A stretch of 39,180 nt of DNA from an uncultured Lachnospiraceae bacterium (lineage in GTDB: Bacteria > Bacillota > Clostridia > Lachnospirales > Lachnospiraceae): positions 1-39,180 of the forward strand of contig CAJUDE010000035.1 in assembly GCA_910585295.1 (NCBI GenBank). The letters run 5' to 3'. The notes below the pieces were generated by a model. It ran no database searches. It was not told the origin of the DNA and was given only the letters and a program-made list of their open reading frames with translations. Each line of letters starts with the position of its first letter. Within the stretch, counting starts at the first letter, position 1. Shown here one piece after another: positions 15,023 through 22,222 of this stretch. The position numbers and the translations under genes are program-made.

Positions 15023-15988
15023 ATGACGCAGAAAGTAATAATTCCGGTATTGATAGCATTTGCCATCACGGCGGTTTTAGGGCCAGTGGTGATTCCGGTT
15101 TTAAGGAAATTGAAAGTAGGGCAGACAGAACGGGAAGAGCTGAAATCCCATTTAAAGAAAGCTGGCACGCCGACAATGGGTGGGTTGATGATATTGGCCG
15201 GCATTATTGTGACTTCCCTTATCTATATGGAGGATTATCCCAGGGTTTTGCCAATTCTGTTTGTGACAGTAGGGTTTGGGGTAATTGGTTTTTTGGATGA
15301 TTACCTAAAAGTGGTGCTGCGGCGGTCTGACGGCCTTTTGCCATGGCAGAAAATGGCGGGGCAGATATTAGTGACGGTTGTGCTTATTTTCTATATGGGC
15401 CAGTATACAGAAGGCGCGTCTAAAATGCTAATCCCTTTTACAGGAGGCTTTGAGCATGGGGCATACCTGGATTTGGGATGGCTGGCGGCTCCGGTTATGT
15501 TTTTGGCAATCCTTGGGACTGTGAATGGGGCGAACTTTACAGATGGGTTGGATGGGCTTGCGTCCAGCGTAACCGTGTTGATAGCAACCTTTTTTTCTGT
15601 TGTCGCCGTTGGGACTGGGAGCGGCATTGAGCCGATCACTTGTGCAGTGGTGGGCGCATTGCTGGGATTTCTGTTATTTAATGTGTATCCTGCAAGCGTC
15701 TTTATGGGAGACACTGGGTCGCTGGCTCTAGGCGGGTTTGTGGCCTCCACAGCATATATGCTGCATATGCCAATTTTTATATTGATTGTGGCGTTGATTT
15801 ATTGGGTGGAGCTTTTATCAGTTATGATACAGGTGACCTATTTTAAAAAGACAGGCGGCAAGCGCATTTTCCGCATGGCGCCCATACATCATCATTTTGA
15901 GCTAGGCGGATGGTCTGAAACCAGGGTAGTGGCGGTATTTTCCATTGTTACTGCTATTTTGTGCCTGATTGGGCTGCTCGCATTGTAG
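15023..15988 (+). CDS. mraY: Phospho-N-acetylmuramoyl-pentapeptide-transferase
   Basis: 321 residues, the normal length, with about ten membrane helices. It transfers phospho-MurNAc-pentapeptide from UDP to undecaprenyl phosphate, making lipid I at the inner face of the membrane. Motifs: G-T-P-T-M-G-G near residue 50, F-L-D-D-Y near residue 90, N-G-A-N-F-T-D-G-L-D-G-L near residue 170, and H-H-H-F-E-L-G-G near the C-terminus. AGAGGAA precedes the ATG. The murD start follows 11 nt after the stop. Confidence 0.97.
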   Translation: MTQKVIIPVLIAFAITAVLGPVVIPVLRKLKVGQTEREELKSHLKKAGTPTMGGLMILAGIIVTSLIYMEDYPRVLPILFVTVGFGVIGFLDDYLKVVLRRSDGLLPWQKMAGQILVTVVLIFYMGQYTEGASKMLIPFTGGFEHGAYLDLGWLAAPVMFLAILGTVNGANFTDGLDGLASSVTVLIATFFSVVAVGTGSGIEPITCAVVGALLGFLLFNVYPASVFMGDTGSLALGGFVASTAYMLHMPIFILIVALIYWVELLSVMIQVTYFKKTGGKRIFRMAPIHHHFELGGWSETRVVAVFSIVTAILCLIGLLAL

Positions 15989-15999
15989 GAGGGATAACA

Positions 16000-17367
16000 T
16001 TGAACCTGGATGGAAAGAAATTTTTGGTTGTGGGGGCTGGCATCAGTGGGGTCGCGGCGGCTGAACTTCTGATAAGATGCGGGCGTCCGGTTATATTGTA
16101 TGATGGGAAAGAAGGCCTGGATATAGAGGAGGTCCGCAAAAAGTCCCCTTTCTTGGAGCAGGTGGAGGTTCTGGCAGGGGAGCTTCCCAAAGAGGCGGTC
16201 GAGGCGTGTGATGTCGCAGTATTAAGCCCAGGCGTGCCTATGGATATCCCGGCAGTGGAACAGATGCGGGCGGCAGGGCTGGAACTCTGGGGTGAGATAG
16301 AGCTTGCCTATGCCTTTGAGCAGGGGAAAGTCCTTGCAGTGACTGGAACCAATGGAAAGACCACAACGACTTCCTTGTTGGGCGCGATAATGGAACATGC
16401 CGGGCTGGACGTGAAAGTGGTTGGGAATATTGGCGTGCCATATACCAGCCTGGTATCTGGAACCACAAAAGATTCTGTGACAGTGGCGGAAATCAGCAGC
16501 TTTCAGTTGGAGACGGTGCATGAGTTCTGCCCACAGGTTTCCGCTATTTTAAATATTACGCCGGACCATCTGAACCGCCACCATACCATGGACAATTACC
16601 GGCAGGCAAAGGAACGGATTGCCGCGAACCAGGGGGCAGGGCAGTTCTGCATCCTTAATTACGAAGATGCAGCCCTTAAGGAATTTTCCAGTAAGGTAAA
16701 TGCCCAAATTGTCTTTTTCAGCAGCAAAAGGGAACTGGGGCAGGGCATATACCTGGATAACGGGAAAATCATATGGGCATGGGACACAAAGAAGGAAACG
16801 GTGTGCCACGTTAAGGAATTGAAGTTGATTGGAATGCATAATTATGAGAATGTAATGGCTGCAGCCGCTATGGCGCTGGTATCTGGCGTTCCATTAGAAA
16901 AAATAAGGGAAGCGCTGGTTACATTTTCGGCGGTGGAGCATAGAATAGAATATGTGGTTACAAAACGGGGCGTGCGTTTTTACAATGATTCCAAGGGAAC
17001 GAACCCGGATGCTGCGATTCAGGCGGTCCGCGCCATGGAATGGCCCACATTGCTGATTGGGGGAGGGTATGATAAAGACTCGGAGTATGAGGATTGGATC
17101 AATGCTTTTGATGGGAAAGTCAAGAAGCTGGTGCTTCTTGGGGCTACCAGGGAGAAAATAAGGGATACGGCAGTCCGGCTTGGATATCCAGAAAATGATA
17201 TTATTTTGACGGACAGCTTACAGGAAGCGGTGTCAGCCTGTTTCACCCATGCGGTCAGCGGGGATGCGGTATTGCTCTCCCCAGCCTGTGCAAGTTGGGG
17301 GATGTTCCAAAATTATGAACAGCGGGGAAAAATATTTAAGGAACTGGCGAGGGCGTTAGAAGGGTAA
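16000..17367 (+). CDS. murD: UDP-N-acetylmuramoyl-L-alanine--D-glutamate ligase
   Basis: 455 residues. It adds D-glutamate to UDP-MurNAc-L-Ala in the cytosol, using ATP. The N-terminal Rossmann-like UDP-binding domain begins with L-V-V-G-A-G-I-S-G. The central ATP-binding motif is G-T-N-G-K-T-T-T, followed by a Mur ligase C-terminal domain (H-R-I-E, N-D-S-K-G-T-N-P-D-A). The start is a TTG at 16000, with AGGAGG (15988-15993) 6 nt before it. An ATG 39 nt upstream would overlap mraY and adds residues foreign to the family. Confidence 0.96.
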   Translation: MNLDGKKFLVVGAGISGVAAAELLIRCGRPVILYDGKEGLDIEEVRKKSPFLEQVEVLAGELPKEAVEACDVAVLSPGVPMDIPAVEQMRAAGLELWGEIELAYAFEQGKVLAVTGTNGKTTTTSLLGAIMEHAGLDVKVVGNIGVPYTSLVSGTTKDSVTVAEISSFQLETVHEFCPQVSAILNITPDHLNRHHTMDNYRQAKERIAANQGAGQFCILNYEDAALKEFSSKVNAQIVFFSSKRELGQGIYLDNGKIIWAWDTKKETVCHVKELKLIGMHNYENVMAAAAMALVSGVPLEKIREALVTFSAVEHRIEYVVTKRGVRFYNDSKGTNPDAAIQAVRAMEWPTLLIGGGYDKDSEYEDWINAFDGKVKKLVLLGATREKIRDTAVRLGYPENDIILTDSLQEAVSACFTHAVSGDAVLLSPACASWGMFQNYEQRGKIFKELARALEG

Positions 17368-17396
17368 CTGCGAAATCGTAAGTCAGGAGTGCTGAT

Positions 17397-18515
17397 ATGG
17401 GTAGAGAACGAAAGGCTGACAGAAGACAAAAAAATATCCGCTATTTTGACTATACGCTATTGCTGATTATGTTTTTCCTGATTTGTTTTGGGCTGGTCAT
17501 GCTGTACAGCACAAGTGCATACAACGGGCAGCTTAAATTCAAGGACGGGGCGTTTTATCTGAAAAAGCAGCTTACGGCGGATATTTTGGGGATAGCAGTT
17601 ATGGCGGTAATTTCCAAGATTGATTACCGTGTTTGGAGAAATTTCTGGTTGATTGCATACATAGGGGCGTTTTCGCTCTGTACCCTTGTCCTTTTTATTG
17701 GGAAAGAGTCAAACGGGGCAAAACGCTGGCTGGATTTGAAGTTTACAAGTTTTCAGCCTTCGGAGGCGGCGAAGCTTGCCATTATTGTGTTTTTGGCGAC
17801 AATTATAAGCAATATGCCGAAACAGATGGGTAAATTCTCTTCCTTGGTAAAAGTAATTGCGATTATCCTGCCGATGGTCGGGGTGGTGGCGATGGAGAAC
17901 TTAAGCACGGCAATCATTATATTGGGCATTGCGATTGCGATGGTGTTTGTCGCAAGCCCGAAATATATGCAGTTTGTGGTTGCAGGCGGGGCCGTGATTG
18001 CATTTGGCGCCATATTTATTATGATGGAAGCATACCGTGCGGAACGTCTGTTAATTTGGCTGAACCCGGAAAAATATGAAAAAGGTTTCCAGACCTTGCA
18101 AGGCCTGTATGCCATAGGCTCCGGCGGCCTGTTTGGAAAGGGGCTTGGAGGCAGCATGCAGAAGCTGGGGTTTGTGCCGGAAGCCCAGAATGACATGATT
18201 TTTTCTATTATCTGTGAGGAGCTTGGGCTGTTTGGGGCAGTCAGCGTAATCCTTTTGTTTGTCATTGTGATTTGGCGGTTTATGGTAATTGCCAGCAATG
18301 CCCAGGATTTATATGGGGCGCTGCTTGTGACAGGGGCGCTTGCGCATATTTCCATACAGGTAATATTGAATATTGCGGTGGTGACGAATACAATACCGAA
18401 TACAGGCATTTCTTTGCCTTTTATCAGTTATGGAGGTACGTCCGTGCTGTTTCTGCTGGCAGAATTTGGGCTGGTGTTAAGCGTGTCCAGAGGAATCCAC
18501 CTGGAACAGGAGTAA
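17397..18515 (+). CDS. ftsW: SEDS peptidoglycan polymerase, FtsW/SpoVE type
   Basis: 372 residues with ~10 membrane helices, after a basic N-terminus. Motifs include M-L-Y-S-T-S-A, G-A-K-R-W-L, F-Q-P-S-E, the A-E-R-L-L-I-W-L-N-P region, A-Q-N-D-M-I-F and P-F-I-S-Y-G-G. SEDS proteins polymerise glycan strands from lipid II and work with a class B PBP. Because two PBPs are encoded nearby, this could serve division (FtsW), sporulation (SpoVE) or both; the symbol is a best guess. AGGAG precedes the ATG. ftsQ starts 3 nt after the stop. Confidence 0.9.
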   Translation: MGRERKADRRQKNIRYFDYTLLLIMFFLICFGLVMLYSTSAYNGQLKFKDGAFYLKKQLTADILGIAVMAVISKIDYRVWRNFWLIAYIGAFSLCTLVLFIGKESNGAKRWLDLKFTSFQPSEAAKLAIIVFLATIISNMPKQMGKFSSLVKVIAIILPMVGVVAMENLSTAIIILGIAIAMVFVASPKYMQFVVAGGAVIAFGAIFIMMEAYRAERLLIWLNPEKYEKGFQTLQGLYAIGSGGLFGKGLGGSMQKLGFVPEAQNDMIFSIICEELGLFGAVSVILLFVIVIWRFMVIASNAQDLYGALLVTGALAHISIQVILNIAVVTNTIPNTGISLPFISYGGTSVLFLLAEFGLVLSVSRGIHLEQE

Positions 18516-18518
18516 GAT

Positions 18519-19271
18519 ATGGGAAGAAGAGAGAAGATAAGGCGCAAAAAGCGGTGGAAAGCCATTATGACGGCAGTCTTAATCCTATTGCTTTTTTTGG
18601 CGATCGCGGCGCTTGTTGTTGTCAAGGTGTTTACCGTGGAGAAAGTAAAGGTAAAAGGGAATAAGCATTATTCCGATAAAGCAATGGAAGACTGGCTTTT
18701 GGATGATGAGTATTGCTGGAACAGCTTGTATGTGTATTTTAAATATAGATTTATTGAGCCAAAGGAAATGCCTTTTGTGGACAGCATGGAGGTTTCCTTG
18801 GAATCTCCCCATACATTGAAAATCCAGGTTTATGAGAAAGCTCTGCTTGGGCGCGTCTATATTGACGCTTTGGGGCAGAACGCATACTTTGATAAAGATG
18901 GGTTTGTGGTGGAGCTGTCCTCTGAAGTGATAGAAGGGATAACAGTCATAAAAGGGCTGGATGTGGAACAGATTGTATTGTATCAAAAACTACCGATTAA
19001 GGGGGAGAATATTCTGAAGAATTTGCTGTCTTTGACACAGACATTGAAAAAATACGAACAGATTCCAGAAAGCATTAAATATGAAGAAGGAGGAACTTAT
19101 ACCTTAAATTATAATGGGATAAAAGTCCTTTTGGGGTCTGCCCAGAACCTGAATGAAAAAGTTGTGAGGCTTTTCCATGTTTTGCCTAAGCTGGAAGGGC
19201 AAAAGGGGACGCTGCACCTAGAAGGCTGGACAGAAAATACCACAGATATCACATTTGAGAAAGCGGGGTAG
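18519..19271 (+). CDS. ftsQ: FtsQ/DivIB-type division protein
   Basis: 250 residues. A very basic N-terminus (10 of the first 14 residues are Arg or Lys) is followed by one membrane segment (residues ~15-37). A POTRA-like domain begins at V-E-K-V-K-V-K-G-N-K-H-Y, then a beta-rich extracytoplasmic domain. FtsQ/DivIB connects with FtsL and DivIC at the septum. Its position directly after the SEDS gene and before ftsZ fits. Identification rests on topology, the POTRA signature and context. Confidence 0.88.
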   Translation: MGRREKIRRKKRWKAIMTAVLILLLFLAIAALVVVKVFTVEKVKVKGNKHYSDKAMEDWLLDDEYCWNSLYVYFKYRFIEPKEMPFVDSMEVSLESPHTLKIQVYEKALLGRVYIDALGQNAYFDKDGFVVELSSEVIEGITVIKGLDVEQIVLYQKLPIKGENILKNLLSLTQTLKKYEQIPESIKYEEGGTYTLNYNGIKVLLGSAQNLNEKVVRLFHVLPKLEGQKGTLHLEGWTENTTDITFEKAG

Positions 19272-19449
19272 GGCAATTTGTCGGAAAAAAAGAGATATTT
19301 GCAGGAAGCGATGGGAATCAGGTGAAAAAATATAATAAAATTAGAAATTCTTATTGATTAATTCTTCAAAAAATTATAGTATAGTGTATAAGAGTTTAAA
19401 TGGGATTTGACAGAAAAAGTTTAGATAGAGGATAAAAGGAGGAAGAACC
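19272..19449. other. Spacer between ftsQ and ftsZ, possible promoter
   Basis: 178 nt, AT-rich. TATAGT occurs twice (19375-19380 and 19380-19385), and TTGATT at 19354-19359 is a possible -35, but spacings are 15 and 20 bp, neither ideal. A TTGACA at 19407 is too close to the ribosome binding site to serve. A separate ftsZ promoter is likely but not pinned down. Confidence 0.4.
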
Positions 19450-20691
19450 TTGCTTGAAATAATGACGCCAGAAGCAGAATCCAGTGCAAAGATCATCGTG
19501 ATCGGTGTGGGAGGGGCTGGAAATAATGCTGTAAATAGAATGATTGATGAAAATATCGGTGGGGTTGAATTCATCGGTATCAATACGGACAAGCAGGCAT
19601 TGGCGCTCTGTAAGGCGCCTACCCTAATTCAGATCGGTGAGAAGCTGACTAAGGGGCTGGGGGCGGGGGCGCAGCCCGAGATTGGCCAGAAGGCAGCCGA
19701 GGAGAATATTGAGGAGCTGACAGCCGAAATTAAAGGGGCGGATATGGTGTTTGTCACCTGCGGCATGGGCGGCGGGACAGGCACAGGGGCCGCGCCGGTA
19801 GTTGCAGGGATTGCGAAAGAGATGGGGATTTTGACAGTAGGCGTAGTTACAAAGCCTTTTAAGTTCGAGGCGAAGGCGCGTATGGTCAATGCCCTTGGGG
19901 GGATTGAGCGTTTAAAAGAAAGCGTGGACACCTTGATTGTCATCCCCAATGATAAATTGCTGGAAATTGTGGACAGGAGGACTACAATGCCAGACGCTTT
20001 GAAAAAGGCGGACGAGGTGCTGCAGCAGGCGGTGCAGGGCATCACAGACTTGATTAATGTGCCTGCGTTGATTAACCTGGATTTTGCAGACGTGCAGACT
20101 GTAATGAAGGACAAGGGGCTGGCGCATATCGGGATTGGCATGGCCACTGGCGATGATAAGGCTACAGAGGCTGTGAAGCTTGCAGTGGCAAGCCCGTTGC
20201 TTGAGACTACGATTACAGGCGCATCCCATGTCATCATCAATATTTCTGGTGATATTTCCCTTATGGATGCAAATGACGCCGCAAGCTATGTGCAAGACCT
20301 TGCAGGCGACAATGCAAATATTATATTTGGCGCTAAATTTGATGAAAACATGGCGGATGAAGCGATTATTACGGTAATTGCCACAGGCTTAGGCGATGCG
20401 GCGCCTTCCCCGAAGGTAATGCCAGGCATGAAGTACCAGCAGCAGACGGTCACAACCAGGATGCCCAATACTGCAAGGGCTTCTAACAACCTTGGATCTG
20501 TTACGCGTCCGGCAAGCCATTATGGGACAGTTTCCCCAACCCCGACGGCGGCGCAGCCATCCCATACCACAAGCAATAATGTAGGGGTGACGGCTTCAAC
20601 CCTTGGGATACAAAGGCCAAGGAGGCCAGAGAGCAATGTGCCAGAACGGGATATTAAGATCCCTGAATTTCTAAAGACTACAAAAAAATAA
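19450..20691 (+). CDS. ftsZ: Cell division protein FtsZ
   Basis: 413 residues. This tubulin-like GTPase forms the Z-ring. The N-terminal G-V-G-G-A-G-N-N-A-V-N loop is visible, as are the tubulin signature G-G-G-T-G-T-G-A-A-P near residue 105 and the T7 region N-L-D-F-A-D-V. A ~70-residue flexible linker follows from about residue 330, ending in the C-terminal peptide D-I-K-I-P-E-F-L, which normally binds SepF or FtsA. No ftsA is present. The start is TTG at 19450, with AAAGGAGGAA ending 6 nt before; the in-frame ATG at 19462 would be too far from it. A strong terminator follows. Confidence 0.98.
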   Translation: MLEIMTPEAESSAKIIVIGVGGAGNNAVNRMIDENIGGVEFIGINTDKQALALCKAPTLIQIGEKLTKGLGAGAQPEIGQKAAEENIEELTAEIKGADMVFVTCGMGGGTGTGAAPVVAGIAKEMGILTVGVVTKPFKFEAKARMVNALGGIERLKESVDTLIVIPNDKLLEIVDRRTTMPDALKKADEVLQQAVQGITDLINVPALINLDFADVQTVMKDKGLAHIGIGMATGDDKATEAVKLAVASPLLETTITGASHVIINISGDISLMDANDAASYVQDLAGDNANIIFGAKFDENMADEAIITVIATGLGDAAPSPKVMPGMKYQQQTVTTRMPNTARASNNLGSVTRPASHYGTVSPTPTAAQPSHTTSNNVGVTASTLGIQRPRRPESNVPERDIKIPEFLKTTKK

Positions 20692-20721
20692 TATACATAA
20701 ACATTTTACTTTTACAAGGAA

Positions 20722-20769
20722 TTGGGGTAATTGTGCAGTGGGGCGTTGCACAATTGCCCCAAGTTTTTT
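20722..20769 (+). terminator. Strong intrinsic terminator after ftsZ
   Basis: 20722-20737 pairs with 20747-20762, a 16-bp stem with one T-G pair and a 9-nt loop, followed by six Ts (20764-20769). It lies 31 nt after ftsZ and ends the dcw cluster. Confidence 0.92.
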
Positions 20770-20785
20770 CTCTATAGGAAAGGCC
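20764..20785. repeat. Half copy of the palindromic repeat (copy D)
   Basis: TTTTTTCTCTATAGGAAAGG continuing to CCG matches the left arm and loop start of the long-loop repeats at 1794 and 2923. It starts in the T-run of the ftsZ terminator. No matching right arm is seen downstream, so it is a decayed or partial copy. Confidence 0.6.
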
Positions 20786-20912
20786 GCGTCTGCGTTGCCT
20801 TAATGCAGGCCGTACACGAATTCTGGTTGGATTCTTTTTGCATAAATTCCAATCGAATTTTCCATACTAACATAAGGGTTTTTGCCAAAATTTATGTAGC
20901 ATGGAGGAGAAT

Positions 20913-21620
20913 ATGGAAGAGAGCTTAAAGCAACAGGAAAAGGAACACAACGAGAACGAAGAGATTAAGGAAATGGGGCAGCTTACGCTAGACCAAGGGA
21001 AAGCCCGCCACAAAATCCATTTGCTGTCAATTATTGGCGAGATAGAAGGGCATGAGAGCCTTTCACCAAACGCCAAGACCACAAAATATGAGCATGTGCT
21101 GCCGAAGCTGGCTTCGATTGAGGACGATGGCACCGTGGACGGCGTTTTGGTGATTATCAACACCGTGGGAGGGGATGTGGAATCTGGGCTTGCCATTGCA
21201 GAGATGATATCTTCTTTAAGCAAGCCTACGGTTTCCCTGGTGCTGGGTGGGAGCCATTCCATTGGGGTCCCGCTGGCAGTGTCTACGGATTATTCTTATA
21301 TCGTGCCTACAGGGACGATGGTCATACATCCAGTGCGCCTAAATGGGCTGGTGATTGGCGCGCCGCAGACCTATGATTATTTCCAGCAGATGCAGGACCG
21401 AATTACCGGGTTTATTGCGGATCATTGCTTCGCCACCCAGGAGCAATTGGAAAAAATGATGATGAACACAAGTATGCTGACCAAAGACCTGGGGACAATC
21501 TTAGTGGGGAACCAGGCAGTGTCGGAAGGGATCATCAACGAAGTGGGGGGCATTGACGAGGCCATGCGCAAGCTCCATGAGATGATTGAGGAAAGCAAGG
21601 AATCCGAAGAAGAAGCTTAA
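20913..21620 (+). CDS. tepA: ClpP-like translocation-enhancing protein TepA
   Basis: 235 residues. It is a ClpP/crotonase-fold protein of the TepA (YmfB) type. Visible motifs: I-N-T-V-G-G-D-V-E-S-G-L-A-I-A-E, the nucleophile region G-G-S-H-S-I-G-V-P-L-A, and a histidine in T-M-V-I-H-P-V-R-L. The N-terminal ~30 residues are strongly charged. In Bacillus, TepA is reported to aid protein export and is also implicated in signal-peptide degradation; which applies here is unknown. Start at 20913: GGAGGAGA (20903-20910) sits just before it, whereas the ATG at 20901 has no site and overlaps it. The promoter was not identified with confidence. Confidence 0.88.
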   Translation: MEESLKQQEKEHNENEEIKEMGQLTLDQGKARHKIHLLSIIGEIEGHESLSPNAKTTKYEHVLPKLASIEDDGTVDGVLVIINTVGGDVESGLAIAEMISSLSKPTVSLVLGGSHSIGVPLAVSTDYSYIVPTGTMVIHPVRLNGLVIGAPQTYDYFQQMQDRITGFIADHCFATQEQLEKMMMNTSMLTKDLGTILVGNQAVSEGIINEVGGIDEAMRKLHEMIEESKESEEEA

Positions 21621-21677
21621 GTGTTGCGGATAACAAGAAAAATGGGGAGCAGATGCCAATTTTATTCAGAAAATAAG

Positions 21678-21706
21678 TTGAGTTTTTACCCAATATGAGG
21701 TATATT
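21678..21706 (+). promoter_or_regulatory. Promoter before the phage-like small gene
   Basis: TTGAGT (21678-21683), a 17-bp spacer and TATATT (21701-21706). It lies about 95 nt before the gene at 21802. A short TCCAG/CTGGA hairpin (about 21719-21741) would be in the leader. Confidence 0.6.
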
Positions 21707-21801
21707 ATTAGTAAGAAAGTCCAGAACCATTCCGAACCTGGAATTATAAATTTGGATTGCTGCTATAAAGAGAGATATTGAGTAAAGGACAGGTGAGTTG
21801 T

Positions 21802-22098
21802 ATGAAAAAGTATATTAGGAGTTCTTTTGAAGTGGAAGCGGTTGAATATGAACTTGGAAAAGGGATGGAGGATGGGTTTATGCCATGGACTTCTGTTGTC
21901 ACCACTGGATGGATTAGGCCAGATAACCTGATACAGGTCACCCGCGAGGACGGCGTTGTGGTTTGCCCTTTTATTCAGAACCGCAGGGGCCTTACGTTCC
22001 TAAGGGATGGGGACTATATTATAACAGAAAAGGATATGGAGCGGCACGTATGCGGGAAAGATAAGTTTTTTAAACGCTACCAGTTGGCAGAGGAATAG
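21802..22098 (+). CDS. Small phage-type protein, PGDYG-like fold (tentative)
   Basis: 98 residues. It starts M-K-K-Y-I-R-S-S-F-E-V-E-A-V-E-Y. The C-terminal half has L-R-D-G-D-Y-I-I-T-E ... C-G-K-D-K-F-F-K-R-Y. This layout (an E-A-V-x-W/Y start, G-D-Y/W-I-I, then a C-K-P-D-x-F-like end) is common in small phage proteins of unknown role. No other phage genes are near. Start at 21802: AGGTGA at 21791-21796 lies 5 nt before it, preferred over a TTG at 21778. It has its own promoter and terminator, so it is a stand-alone unit between tepA and addB. Confidence 0.65.
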   Translation: MKKYIRSSFEVEAVEYELGKGMEDGFMPWTSVVTTGWIRPDNLIQVTREDGVVVCPFIQNRRGLTFLRDGDYIITEKDMERHVCGKDKFFKRYQLAEE

Positions 22099-22113
22099 AA
22101 AAGTCAGTCGTTG

Positions 22114-22149
22114 GGGTTTCTGGCAGTCGTGCCAGGAACCCTAATTTTT
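22114..22149 (+). terminator. Intrinsic terminator
   Basis: GGGTTTCTGGCA (22114-22125) pairs with TGCCAGGAACCC (22130-22141), a 12-bp stem with one T-G pair and a 4-nt loop. TAATTTTT follows, 15 nt after the small phage-type gene. Confidence 0.85.
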
Positions 22150-22190
22150 ATCTTATAGGAAATTCCTTCGGATTCCCTATAAGGATTAAG
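22145..22190. repeat. Palindromic repeat, short-loop type, copy E
   Basis: TTTTTATCTTATAGG (22145-22159), loop AAATTCCTTCGGATT, then CCTATAAG (22176-22183). Its left arm begins in the T-run of the terminator at 22114. The core is nearly identical to copy B2 at 1865. Confidence 0.8.
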
Positions 22191-22222
22191 GCGCCAAAAG
22201 GGCGCGCTGCAAAGGAGGCCAT

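Noticed and set aside
18272..18664. 130-residue open frame over the ftsW/ftsQ junction
   Set aside because: It is a shadow frame over two well-supported genes, without a ribosome site.
19407..19436. TTGACA before ftsZ as a promoter
   Set aside because: The matching -10 would overlap the ribosome binding site, leaving no leader.
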